Shown here one piece after another: positions 45,938 to 53,515 of a stretch of DNA of 64,000 nucleotides. Origin of the DNA: Sphingobium sp. AS12 (GTDB taxonomy: Bacteria > Pseudomonadota > Alphaproteobacteria > Sphingomonadales > Sphingomonadaceae); contig NZ_JAHRGM010000035.1 in assembly GCF_019097845.1 (NCBI RefSeq), forward strand, positions 62,001 through 126,000. Direction: 5' to 3'. The stretch's first letter is position 1; each line of letters opens with the position of its first letter. Under the pieces are notes generated by a model. The model ran no database searches, was not told the DNA's origin, and saw only the letters and a program-made list of their open reading frames with translations. A program made the translations under genes and the position numbers.

Positions 45938-46744
45938 GTGCCTCATCTATTGATCTTTGGCCTTGGCTATACCGCGTCGCGTCTGGCCAACCGACTACGC
46001 GCCGACGGCTGGCACATCACCGCCACCCGCCGCCATGCCGGCGCGACCACGCTGGCTTTCGATGACGAAACCGGCGTCCGCGCCGCCATCGCCAGCGCCA
46101 CCCATATCCTCTCCTCCGTCCCGCCCGAAGGCGACACCGACCCGGTGCTGGCCCGCTACGGCACCGTCATAGCCACGGCCCCGGCGCGCTGGATCGGCTA
46201 TCTCTCCTCCACCGGCGTCTATGGTGACGCACGCGGAGCATGGGTGGATGAAGCCAGCCCGGTCGGCACCGGTCGCCGCACTGCCCGCGCCGACGCCGAT
46301 CTCGCTTGGGGGGTGCTCCGCGACGATGTCCGTCGCTTCCGCCTGCCCGGCATCTACGGTCCGGGCCGGTCAGCGCTCGACCGGGTGCGTGCGGGCAAGG
46401 CGCATCGCATCGACCTGCCCGACCAGATTTTCAGCCGGGTCCATGTTGATGACATCGTCGCCGGCATCATCGCCTCGTTCGACGGGCCGCCGGGCGTCTA
46501 TAATCTGGCCGACGATCTGCCCTGTCCACAAAACCTCGTGATAGAGGCAGCCTGCGACATGCTGGGCTTGCCGCATCCGCCGCTGCTGACACTGGAACAG
46601 GCTGCCCTGTCCCCCATGGCGTTGGCCTTTTATGCGGAGAACCGCCGCGTCGCCAATGGCCGCGCCAAACGGCTGCTTGGCTGGTCACCAAGCTACCCTA
46701 CCTATGCGCAGGGACTGGCCGCCTGCCACTCGGCGGACGCCTGA
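45938..46744 (+). CDS. NAD(P)-dependent epimerase/reductase of the SDR extended family
   Basis: 268 residues. Rossmann start LLIFGLGYTASRLANRLRADGW, then the segment GYLSSTGVYGDARGAWVDE with the catalytic Tyr (the Lys is not in the classical YxxxK spacing), then FRLPGIYGPGRSALDRVRAGK and FSRVHVDDIVAGIIASF. Similar to YeeZ-type sugar epimerase-like proteins. The GTG at 45938 with GGAGG five bases upstream is the start. Substrate unknown. Confidence 0.82.
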   Translation: MPHLLIFGLGYTASRLANRLRADGWHITATRRHAGATTLAFDDETGVRAAIASATHILSSVPPEGDTDPVLARYGTVIATAPARWIGYLSSTGVYGDARGAWVDEASPVGTGRRTARADADLAWGVLRDDVRRFRLPGIYGPGRSALDRVRAGKAHRIDLPDQIFSRVHVDDIVAGIIASFDGPPGVYNLADDLPCPQNLVIEAACDMLGLPHPPLLTLEQAALSPMALAFYAENRRVANGRAKRLLGWSPSYPTYAQGLAACHSADA

Positions 46745-46833
46745 TTCGTTTGGGCGCAAAGGGCTGCGCTCGATTACAGCTTGTTAACCACATGACCGCG
46801 ATAGCGGGCCATCACTTGTCCGGGGACAGACTG

Positions 46834-46989
46834 ATGGATCGCATCGACCAAGCATTTTGCATACTCAGCCAGCGGATGAGCAACCTGTCCCACCCCGGCC
46901 GTGCGATGCCCGCGCCTCAATCCCTGTCCAGCCTGATCGACAAGGTCAATGCGGCCAAGCAGCGCTATCAGCCCGGCGTGGGCCGATAG
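46834..46989 (+). CDS. Small hypothetical protein (51 residues)
   Basis: ATG at 46834 with GGGGA 7 bases upstream; the frame reads MDRIDQAFCILSQRMSNLSH then a Pro/Ser-rich part and IDKVNAAKQRYQPGVGR. Two helical segments joined by a Pro-rich link are likely. Codon use is compatible with the neighbours, but no family is recognised and the gene converges on the next one with 4 bases between. Confidence 0.4.
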   Translation: MDRIDQAFCILSQRMSNLSHPGRAMPAPQSLSSLIDKVNAAKQRYQPGVGR

Positions 46990-46993
46990 CGGA

Positions 46994-47392
46994 TCAGGGT
47001 TCGCCCTTGGATTCCTGCATCCGCCGCTCGGCAAACCATTGTTGCAGCATCTGGGCGGTGCAACCGGTAAAGCCGTTGCTGCCGATCGCCGAACAGCTGC
47101 CGGGCAATGTCTGGCGCTGGACCTGCTCCATCGTCGCCACCTGACTGCCCCATCCGGGACCACCCGCCACGGCCGGCTTCTCGCGCAGCTTCTTGGGAAT
47201 GCGATAGCGTTCGGATTCCGGCTTGCGCGCGCACACGACGATCTCACTGTCATCCTTGCCCTTGGGGCAGGGATCATCGCCATAGACGATCAGGTTGAAG
47301 ATGCGCTCCGGCGGCGGTTCTGGCTGCGCCAACGCGGGCATAACCGGCACCAGCGTCGCCGCGATCAGGGCCATGGACATCGACAGACGCAT
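46994..47392 (-). CDS. Exported protein of a tandem paralog pair, function unknown (copy 1)
   Basis: 132 residues with a signal peptide (MALIAATLVPVMPALAQ). The mature part has the pattern NLIVYGDDPCPKGKDDSEIV, VCARKPESERYRIPKKLRE and a closing CSAIGSNGFTGC. These four cysteines are also conserved in the adjacent gene, so disulfides are likely. An alternative ATG at 47410 adds 6 residues. No known domain; restricted-distribution family by appearance. Confidence 0.8.
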   Translation of the reverse strand: MRLSMSMALIAATLVPVMPALAQPEPPPERIFNLIVYGDDPCPKGKDDSEIVVCARKPESERYRIPKKLREKPAVAGGPGWGSQVATMEQVQRQTLPGSCSAIGSNGFTGCTAQMLQQWFAERRMQESKGEP

Positions 47393-47425
47393 CACCGGAA
47401 AATCCTTCATTCGCCCCTGCCAGTT

Positions 47426-47446
47426 CCCGCCTTGCCCAAAGGCGGG
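47426..47446. repeat. Short palindrome between the tandem paralogs
   Basis: CCCGCCTT (47426-47433) and AAGGCGGG (47439-47446) with a 5-base loop. It could attenuate or stabilise mRNA between the two genes; no T-tract on either strand. Confidence 0.5.
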
Positions 47447-47483
47447 GAGTCGTGATCCAGACGCCGCCCGGCGCCCGGACCCG

Positions 47484-48020
47484 TCAGGGTTGCGAGGCGG
47501 GTACCGCCCCCGCCTTGGCTTTTTCCTCCGCCACGACCCGCGCTTCGATCGCGTCGCTGTCGGCGTCGATCGTGGACAGGCGCTTGCCCCGCTCGGCCTC
47601 GACCAGATCCTTCCAGCTGGCATTGTCGAGCGCCTGCCGCTCCGCCTTGGCCAGCCGTGCAAGCTGCGCGAAGCAGCCGGTCGCGCCGCCGCCGCCAACC
47701 GGCGAGCAGCTTTCAGTGCCGGACCGGCCGACATATTCCATCGACCGCACCCGTTCGCCCCAGGCCTGCTTGCTGGGTTCATTGGGGTCGCCGCGCAGTG
47801 GTTCGGGTATGCGATAGCGTTCCGCCTCGCCCTTGCGCGCGCACACGACGATGTCGTCGCCCTGGCTTTGCGGGCAGGCATCGTCGCCATAGACGATGAC
47901 CAGGTTGACCTTCTCCGTCGTCGGCGCGGCGACAGCGGTAGGCGCGCTCGACGGCTGCGCCAGTGCGGGCATGGCAGCGCCCATCAGCAACAGCGCGGCG
48001 ATCATCGGGGTCTTGGTCAT
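47484..48020 (-). CDS. Exported protein of a tandem paralog pair, function unknown (copy 2)
   Basis: 178 residues with signal peptide (MIAALLLMGAAMPALAQ). Shares NLVIVYGDDACPQSQGDD, IVVCARKGEAERYRIPEPLRG and the CSPVGGGGATGC cysteine pair with copy 1; a further C-terminal helical tail (LAKAERQALDNASWKDLVEA) is unique to this copy. It lies directly after coq7 on the same strand. Start ATG at 48020; the frame upstream overlaps coq7 and is not used. Confidence 0.82.
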   Translation of the reverse strand: MTKTPMIAALLLMGAAMPALAQPSSAPTAVAAPTTEKVNLVIVYGDDACPQSQGDDIVVCARKGEAERYRIPEPLRGDPNEPSKQAWGERVRSMEYVGRSGTESCSPVGGGGATGCFAQLARLAKAERQALDNASWKDLVEAERGKRLSTIDADSDAIEARVVAEEKAKAGAVPASQP

Positions 48021-48033
48021 CCGTCGGTCCTTT

Positions 48034-48588
48034 TCAAATGCGCTTCGACAGCGCGATGGCGGCCCGGCATCCCAAACGGATGGCGCCCGACAAGAGGGGG
48101 TAGGCAGGGGCCTGCTGCGCACCATGCGCCAGCGCAGCGTCGCGATGCTCGACTTCCTCTGCCTGAAAATCCGCAATGGCGGTGGAGAGTTCCGGGTCGT
48201 CGTTGCCCAATTGCACTAATTGTTCGCCATAATGGTGATCGATCTCGGTCTCGATCGCGGCAGTGCAGGCCATCGCCGCCTTGGGACCCATCGCCGCCGT
48301 CACCGCGCCCAGCGCAAAGCCTGCGACATTCCAGATCGGCGCCAGCGCGGTCGGGCGCACGCCGCGTCGCGCGATCATCGCGTCGAACGTCTGGCGGTGG
48401 CGTTCCTCCTGCGCGGCCATGCCGGCAATGATGCGCGCATCAGGATGCCGATCACCCATCACTGCCAGTTGCCCGGCATAGATGCGGGTCGCGCCAAATT
48501 CGCCGGCCTGATCGACCCGCAGCATGGAGGCACGGTCGGCGGGCTCGCTGCGGCGACCGGGGCGAGGGAAATCCTGGGTTGCGCTCAT
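48034..48588 (-). CDS. coq7: Demethoxyubiquinone hydroxylase (Coq7 family)
   Basis: Di-iron monooxygenase of ubiquinone synthesis that hydroxylates demethoxyubiquinone. The carboxylate/His ligands are visible as MLRVDQAGEFGATRIYAGQ, AAQEERHRQTFDA, AAIETEIDHHYGEQL and FQAEEVEHRD. 184 residues. The ATG overlaps the dsbB stop. Confidence 0.93.
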   Translation of the reverse strand: MSATQDFPRPGRRSEPADRASMLRVDQAGEFGATRIYAGQLAVMGDRHPDARIIAGMAAQEERHRQTFDAMIARRGVRPTALAPIWNVAGFALGAVTAAMGPKAAMACTAAIETEIDHHYGEQLVQLGNDDPELSTAIADFQAEEVEHRDAALAHGAQQAPAYPLLSGAIRLGCRAAIALSKRI

Positions 48589-49070
48589 GCGTTGCGTCCT
48601 TTGCGTGCCAGCAGCATCAAGATGGCGAGCGCACCACCCACCGACAAGAGGCCGTTATAGCCCGCCAGCGAAATGCCCAGCAGGCTCCAGGGCACAACGT
48701 CGCAACGCGTGATCGGAGTCGCCATGATCTGGGTCAATATGTCGGCTGCGCTGCCCCCGGTCGGCGATGTGGAGCAGGCGGTCAGCCCTTCCCACCAGCC
48801 ATATTCAACCCCGGCATGGAACAGGCCGATGCCGCCGCTCACCGCGATGGCGATCGCCGCCAGCGTCGTGAACATCGCGCTGGTGCGGCGGTTGCCCTTC
48901 GCCGCAAAGGCCAGCAGCGCGAGCCCGATCGCCGCCATATGCGGGTAACGCTGCCACCAGCACATTTCGCACGGATGTAGCCCGCCCACATATTGCGACA
49001 CATAGGCGCCGCCCAGCAGCACGACGGGAATCAACAGCGCCAGCGCGCGAGCGAGGGGAAGTTTGCTCAT
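48585..49070 (-). CDS. dsbB: Disulfide bond formation protein DsbB
   Basis: Four-helix inner-membrane protein that reoxidises DsbA with quinone. First periplasmic loop with HPCEMCWWQRYPH (CxxC), second with the cysteine pair in LTACSTSP and ITRCDVVPW. Hydrophobic helices ALALLIPVVLLGG, AAIGLALLAFAA, LAAIAIAVSGGIGLF and GGALAILMLLA. 161 residues from the ATG at 49070. Overlaps coq7 by 4 bases. Confidence 0.93.
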   Translation of the reverse strand: MSKLPLARALALLIPVVLLGGAYVSQYVGGLHPCEMCWWQRYPHMAAIGLALLAFAAKGNRRTSAMFTTLAAIAIAVSGGIGLFHAGVEYGWWEGLTACSTSPTGGSAADILTQIMATPITRCDVVPWSLLGISLAGYNGLLSVGGALAILMLLARKGRNA

Positions 49071-49130
49071 CACCCTCGCTTAAACCCCCCGGCACCTTTC
49101 GTCATGCTGAACTTGCGGGAGGGATGCACC

Positions 49131-49156
49131 ATGTTCCCGCCTGCGCGGGAAAACAT
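49131..49156. repeat. REP-like hairpin between dsbB and ctpA
   Basis: ATGTTCCCGC and GCGGGAAAACAT flank CTGC, directly after CGTCATGCTGAACTTG, a fragment that recurs in many sphingomonad intergenic regions. On the minus strand it follows the ctpA stop and could terminate or stabilise the transcript. Confidence 0.55.
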
Positions 49157-49171
49157 AGTGCCAGGAGCTCC

Positions 49172-50518
49172 TTACTTCGCCCCCGGCTTCCGTGCCGCCG
49201 CCTGCGCGATGGTTGCGCCGGGGGTGCTGGCCAGGCGGGAAATCGTCTTGAGCGCATAGTCGAGCTGGAAATCCTCCACGCCCTTCTTCTTCAGTTCCTC
49301 GGCCGACATGGCGAAGCGCGGATCGTCCTTGGCATCCTCTTCCAACGACTTGTCGTCGGTCTTGATCTCGTTGATCAAATGGCGGCGCAGGTCGCTTTCG
49401 CGATATTTGGGACGGTTCTTATAATCCGGGTCGGACAGTTGCGGAACGCGGATGTCGGGCTGGATGCCGCCTTCCTGCACGCTGCGGCCCGACGGCGTAT
49501 AATAGCGTGCAGTCGTCAGCTTGAGCGCGGTCGTGTTGGACAGCGGCAACATCGTCTGCACGCTGCCCTTGCCGAAGCTGCGTTCGCCCATCACCAGCGC
49601 GCGATGCTGGTCCTGCAACGCACCCGCGACGATTTCCGACGCCGACGCCGATCCCGCGTCCACCAGCACGATCACCGGCAGACCCTTAGCGTCGTCGCCT
49701 GGCTTGGCATAATAGCGTTCGACATCGCCCTTGGCCCGGCCACGCTGCGACACGATCTCGCCACGCTCCAGAAATGCGTCGCTGACCGACACGGCTTCAT
49801 CCAGCAGGCCGCCGGGGTTGGACCGCAGGTCCAGCACATAGCCGGTCGGCTTGTGGCCGAGCGACTTGTCGATGCTGCGGATCGCCTGCCGCACGTCGGC
49901 TCCGGTATTGGCCGAGAAGCTGACGATGTTGATGACGCCGATCCCGTTCTTCACTTCCCACTTCACGGGCTTCAATTGAATGATCTCGCGGGTCAGCGTC
50001 AGGTCGATCGGCTTGTCCCGGCCCGACCGCACGATGGTCAGCTTGAGCGAAGTGCCGGGCGCGCCGCGCATCTTGTCGACTGCCTCGTCCAGCGTGCCGC
50101 CGTAGATGAGCTGCCCGTCAATATGGGTGATATAGTCGCCCGCCTTGATCCCCGCGCGCCAGGCTGGCGTATCCTGCGTCGGCGCAATCACCTTGACCGC
50201 GCCATCCTCCTGCGTGACCGACAGGCCCAGGCCGCCATAGCTGCCCTCCGTCTGGGTGCGCAGATTCTGGAAATCGCGCGCGTCCAGGAAGCTGCTGTGC
50301 GGATCGAGACTGGCCAGCATCCCGTCGATCGCGCCCTTGATCAGCTTTTCATCGTCGACCTTCTCGACATAGTCGCTGCGGACCTTCTGGAACACGTCCA
50401 TAAATTCGTCGAGCGCCTTGTAGCTCGATGCCTCCCCGTCGGCGAGCGCGGCCGTGGTGGCGGGAATGAGCGCAAGCGCCCCAAGCGCAAGCGCGCCCTG
50501 GAGGAAGGTAGATTTCAT
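49172..50518 (-). CDS. ctpA: Carboxy-terminal processing protease (S41 family)
   Basis: Periplasmic Ser/Lys protease that trims envelope proteins and regulates peptidoglycan hydrolases. Signal peptide (LQGALALGALALIPATTAALA), then the S41 start ALDEFMDVFQKVRSDYVE, a PDZ domain (GGLGLSVTQEDGAVKVIAP to LTIVRSG), the protease domain with YVLDLRSNPGGLLDEAVS, the catalytic Ser in VDAGSASASEIVAGAL and the catalytic Lys in MGERSFGKGSVQTML. 448 residues from the ATG at 50518. Lies downstream of the EnvC-like gene. Confidence 0.94.
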   Translation of the reverse strand: MKSTFLQGALALGALALIPATTAALADGEASSYKALDEFMDVFQKVRSDYVEKVDDEKLIKGAIDGMLASLDPHSSFLDARDFQNLRTQTEGSYGGLGLSVTQEDGAVKVIAPTQDTPAWRAGIKAGDYITHIDGQLIYGGTLDEAVDKMRGAPGTSLKLTIVRSGRDKPIDLTLTREIIQLKPVKWEVKNGIGVINIVSFSANTGADVRQAIRSIDKSLGHKPTGYVLDLRSNPGGLLDEAVSVSDAFLERGEIVSQRGRAKGDVERYYAKPGDDAKGLPVIVLVDAGSASASEIVAGALQDQHRALVMGERSFGKGSVQTMLPLSNTTALKLTTARYYTPSGRSVQEGGIQPDIRVPQLSDPDYKNRPKYRESDLRRHLINEIKTDDKSLEEDAKDDPRFAMSAEELKKKGVEDFQLDYALKTISRLASTPGATIAQAAARKPGAK

Positions 50519-50639
50519 GGCTGTCCTTGATTCCGGCATCTGCGACCCATCATAAGCCGATTCGCGTCCCGACGCAAAAGCGCGCTTCGACCAATGTTGC
50601 GCAGGTTCGATGAGCGTCGGGTTAATGGGCGGGTGATTC

Positions 50640-51875
50640 TCACCCAAGTCCCACTAGCGGCACGATATCCACCGGCCGCCCGTTACGGCGCAATTCTATC
50701 GTGATGGTCGGGCGCCCCGGACCGGTGATCGCGACGGGATCGCCCTGCCGCACGCTGTCGCCCACTTGCGCGGTGACGCGGTGCAGGCCGGTGATCAGCG
50801 TGGTCCAGCCTTGGCCATGGTCGATGATCAATATCTGCCCATAGCCGCGATACGGCCCGGCAAAGGCGATTCGTCCGGCAGTCGGCGCGACGGCCTGCGC
50901 GCCAGCCTGCGTCACCAGCGTCAGCCCCCGCGACCGCACGCCGCCATCATTCACCTCGCCCATGCCCGTGACGAGCTGGCCGACCACCGGCAGGCGATAG
51001 GGTGGCGGGCCGCTCAGCGCGACCGTGCGTTCCGGGGCGGGAGCGCCGGTCTGGTCGGGCCGGGCGGGGCGCAGCAGCGGGCCGGGCAGGGCAGCCAGCT
51101 GCTCGCGCAGGTCGCCCGCTTCCTCCAGCCGGTCCATCAGGTCGACAATGTCGCGCGCCCGTTCGCCCAGCGCCAGCGCGCGTTCGCTCTCCAACCCCGC
51201 ATTGGTACGATAGTCGCGCGCGGCGACCCGCTTCTGCGTCTCCAGTGCGGCGAGCTGCGCCTGCCGTTCCTTGCGCTGTTGCTGGCTGCGGGCCAGCGCG
51301 TCCGCGGCCTGTTGCGCCGTCGCGCGCAGCGCCCGGCTGCGCTCCAGTTCCGCGCGCAGCCCCGCCGTGCGCTGGCGGATCACTGGTAGCACCTGGCCCA
51401 GCACCGCGCGCATGTGGACCGCATCGGTGACCGAACCGGGCTGGACCAGCGTCAGCGCCAGCGGGCGACGCGCCATCATCTGGAGCGCGGCGGTGAGCCG
51501 CACCACCGGCTCCTGCTTAGCCGCCAGCCGCGCCGCCTGCGCCCGCTGCATCCGCGCGACGATGGCAATACGCGCCTGCGCGCCTTCTATGTCGGCTTCG
51601 GCCTGCTGGATGCGCGCGGCCATGGCGGCGGCGCGCCTGCGCGCCTGTTCCGCCTCGTCCCGCGCGGCCCCTGCCTGCTGGTCGAGCCGGACGGATCGAT
51701 CGCGCGCTTCGTCCGACTGGCGACGTGCTGCCTTCAGCGCGGCCTGTTCCTGCTGCAATGTGGTTCCGGCGGTGCCTGGCAGGATGATCGCCCCGTCATC
51801 GGCGGCGGGCAGGCGGGATGCGGCCAAGGCTCCAAGGCCCGCTACCATCGCTATCATGATCCTGGCCCGCTTCAC
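50640..51875 (-). CDS. envC: EnvC-like murein hydrolase activator (degenerate M23/LytM)
   Basis: 411 residues: export signal, a long coiled coil (about residues 35-270, rich in Ala, Arg, Gln and Glu), and a C-terminal LytM domain (GLTLVTQAGAQAVAPTAGRI, GYGQILIIDHGQGWTTLITGL, GDPVAITGPGRPTITIELRRNG). The catalytic HxH of active M23 peptidases is missing (ITGL instead of a YAHL-type segment), as in EnvC, which activates amidases instead of cutting. The GTG at 51875 has AAGGA 7 bases upstream and starts 4 bases after the rlmH stop. Confidence 0.87.
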   Translation of the reverse strand: MKRARIMIAMVAGLGALAASRLPAADDGAIILPGTAGTTLQQEQAALKAARRQSDEARDRSVRLDQQAGAARDEAEQARRRAAAMAARIQQAEADIEGAQARIAIVARMQRAQAARLAAKQEPVVRLTAALQMMARRPLALTLVQPGSVTDAVHMRAVLGQVLPVIRQRTAGLRAELERSRALRATAQQAADALARSQQQRKERQAQLAALETQKRVAARDYRTNAGLESERALALGERARDIVDLMDRLEEAGDLREQLAALPGPLLRPARPDQTGAPAPERTVALSGPPPYRLPVVGQLVTGMGEVNDGGVRSRGLTLVTQAGAQAVAPTAGRIAFAGPYRGYGQILIIDHGQGWTTLITGLHRVTAQVGDSVRQGDPVAITGPGRPTITIELRRNGRPVDIVPLVGLG

Positions 51876-51879
51876 CGGG

Positions 51880-52302
51880 CTATCCTTCGCGATGATAGGG
51901 GTGGTTGGCAAGGATGGAGCAGGCCCGCCACAATTGTTCGGCCAGCATCGCGCGCGCCATCATGTGTGGCCAGGTCATGGCGCCAAAGGCGATCAGCAGG
52001 TCCGCATTCGCCCGGTCGGCGTCATCGAACCCGTCCGCCGCGCCGATCAGGAAACGACACTCGCGCGTCCCCGCGTCGCGCCAGCCTTCGATCCGCCGGG
52101 CAAAGTCCATGGAGGATAGCTGCTTGCCCTTTTCGTCCAGCATCACCGTGACGGTGCCGGACGCCTGCGGGGGCAGCTTGCCGCCCCGATCGGGCATTTC
52201 GGTAATCTTGTGCGGCATGGTCAGCCGCTTGACATAGCGGTCGACCAGATCGGCTTCGGGCGACCGCCCGATCTTCCCGCGCGCGATGATGTGGAGGAGC
52301 AT
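51880..52302 (-). CDS. rlmH: 23S rRNA pseudouridine-1915 N3-methyltransferase
   Basis: SPOUT methyltransferase that modifies helix 69 of 23S rRNA. 140 residues with the typical LHIIARGKIGRSPEADLVDRY start, MLDEKGKQLSSMDFARRIEGW, and the knot segment FLIGAADGFDDADRANADLLIAFG and MARAMLAEQLWRACSILANHPYH. ATG at 52302; the frame upstream runs through the palindrome and is not used. Confidence 0.94.
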   Translation of the reverse strand: MLLHIIARGKIGRSPEADLVDRYVKRLTMPHKITEMPDRGGKLPPQASGTVTVMLDEKGKQLSSMDFARRIEGWRDAGTRECRFLIGAADGFDDADRANADLLIAFGAMTWPHMMARAMLAEQLWRACSILANHPYHREG

Positions 52303-52312
52303 GGCATATACC

Positions 52313-52423
52313 CCGTTCGTGCTGAGTAGGGACTGAGCGAAGTCGAAGGCCCGTATCGAAGCATGTGGCGCAATCCTTCGATACGCCACTTCGACAGGCT
52401 CAGCGGCTACTCAGGACGAACGG
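52313..52423. repeat. Long composite palindrome between rsfS and rlmH
   Basis: Arms of about 45 bases: CCGTTCGTGCTGAGTAG, CTGAGC, AGTCGAAG and GTATCGAA on the left are mirrored by TTCGATAC, CTTCGA, GGCTCAG, CTACTCAG and ACGAACGG on the right, with small mismatches. It joins features of the type A and B elements and fills the 133-base gap. Confidence 0.8.
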
Positions 52424-52435
52424 ATTGTGATTTCC

Positions 52436-52825
52436 TTACGCCGTTCCCGCGACGGGTGCGTCGACAAAGCCCCACATCCGTTCCAGATTGTAGAAGCTGC
52501 GCACTTCGGGCCGGAACAGATGGACGATCACGTCGCCCGCGTCGATCAGCACCCAGTCGGCGACCGGCAACCCTTCGATGCGGCATGAACGACCTGTGCC
52601 TTTTTTGACCCGCTCGGCCAGATGCTGGGCGATCGCCGCGACCTGACGCGACGAACGACCGCTCGCAATCACCATATAATCGGCGATGCTGCTCTTGCCT
52701 TCGAGGGGGATGGAAATGGTTTCCTGGGCCTGGTCGTCGTCGAGCGACTGCATGACGAGGGCGTGCAGGGCAGCCACGCTATCGGCCGCTGCGGCCGTAT
52801 CGTTGGCAATAAGGGGTCTGGTCAA
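52436..52825 (-). CDS. rsfS: Ribosome silencing factor RsfS
   Basis: Binds uL14 and blocks subunit joining under starvation. 129 residues with MQSLDDDQAQETISIPLEGKSS, YMVIASGRSSRQVAAIAQHL and VADWVLIDAGDVIVHLFRPEVRSFYNLERMWG (read in sections). The start is TTG with GGAG six bases upstream. An ATG 11 bases farther up is out of frame because of a T6 run; see findings. Downstream of nadD, the usual order. Confidence 0.92.
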   Translation of the reverse strand: MTRPLIANDTAAAADSVAALHALVMQSLDDDQAQETISIPLEGKSSIADYMVIASGRSSRQVAAIAQHLAERVKKGTGRSCRIEGLPVADWVLIDAGDVIVHLFRPEVRSFYNLERMWGFVDAPVAGTA

Positions 52826-52837
52826 AAAAGCTCCATT

Positions 52838-53470
52838 CTAGACGATCAGCCGACGCGTGAGCGGGTCCCGCACACGTGCTTGTTCATATTCGCGATGCCA
52901 GAGGGGGTTCGCCTGCCGAAACAGGGTCGCCGATCTTGGATCAGGGCGAAAGCGCAATAGCACGAGCGCCGGCGGTCTCCAATTCGTCCAGCCTGCTTTC
53001 TGGCAAGCGGGCAGGACGAAGCGCCGCAGCCAGCTCATGGCCACAGAGCCACGGGCGGCGTCATCATAGCCCGGACGGGCGATCACGGCAATGGGCATTT
53101 GCCGGGCGATGCCGCGCCAGTCCTTCCACTGGGCAAATTGCGCCAGATTATCGGCCCCCATCAACCAGATGAAGCGATTGCACCTGTAGCGACGGGTCAG
53201 CGCGCGCAGCGTATCGGCGGTGTAGCGCGTGCCCAGTTGCGTCTCGATCGCGGTGGCGCGAATCGGGGCGCGGCGCGCGACTTTGCGCGCATGGGCAAGC
53301 CGGGCGGGCAGGGGGGCCATGCCTGCGCGGGGCTTCAACGGATTGCCCGGCGACACCAGCCACCAGACTTCATCCAGCCCCAGCGCCTTGGCCGCAAACA
53401 GCGAGATGGCGCGATGCCCGCCATGGGCCGGGTTGAAGGAGCCGCCGAGCAGGCCGATGCGTGTCATCAT
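52838..53470 (-). CDS. nadD: Nicotinate-nucleotide adenylyltransferase
   Basis: Makes deamido-NAD from nicotinate mononucleotide and ATP. Nucleotidyltransferase motif GLLGGSFNPAHGGHRAIS at the start, WLVSPGNPLKP, the late ADTLRALTRRYRC and FIWLMGADNLAQFAQWKDW. 210 residues, with two adjacent ATGs. Upstream of rsfS on the same strand. Confidence 0.94.
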   Translation of the reverse strand: MMTRIGLLGGSFNPAHGGHRAISLFAAKALGLDEVWWLVSPGNPLKPRAGMAPLPARLAHARKVARRAPIRATAIETQLGTRYTADTLRALTRRYRCNRFIWLMGADNLAQFAQWKDWRGIARQMPIAVIARPGYDDAARGSVAMSWLRRFVLPACQKAGWTNWRPPALVLLRFRPDPRSATLFRQANPLWHREYEQARVRDPLTRRLIV

Positions 53471-53515
53471 CCCGCCATGCCATCTGGCGCACCGCGCCGC
53501 AATCTTGGCCTGAGG

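Noticed and set aside
49124..50530. Long plus-strand frame opposite ctpA, and similar ones opposite gyrB (30208-31626), sufB (39293-41095) and the malic enzyme (7248-8993)
   Set aside because: All are shadows of well-defined genes with low-complexity, His/Arg/Gln-rich translation and no family resemblance.
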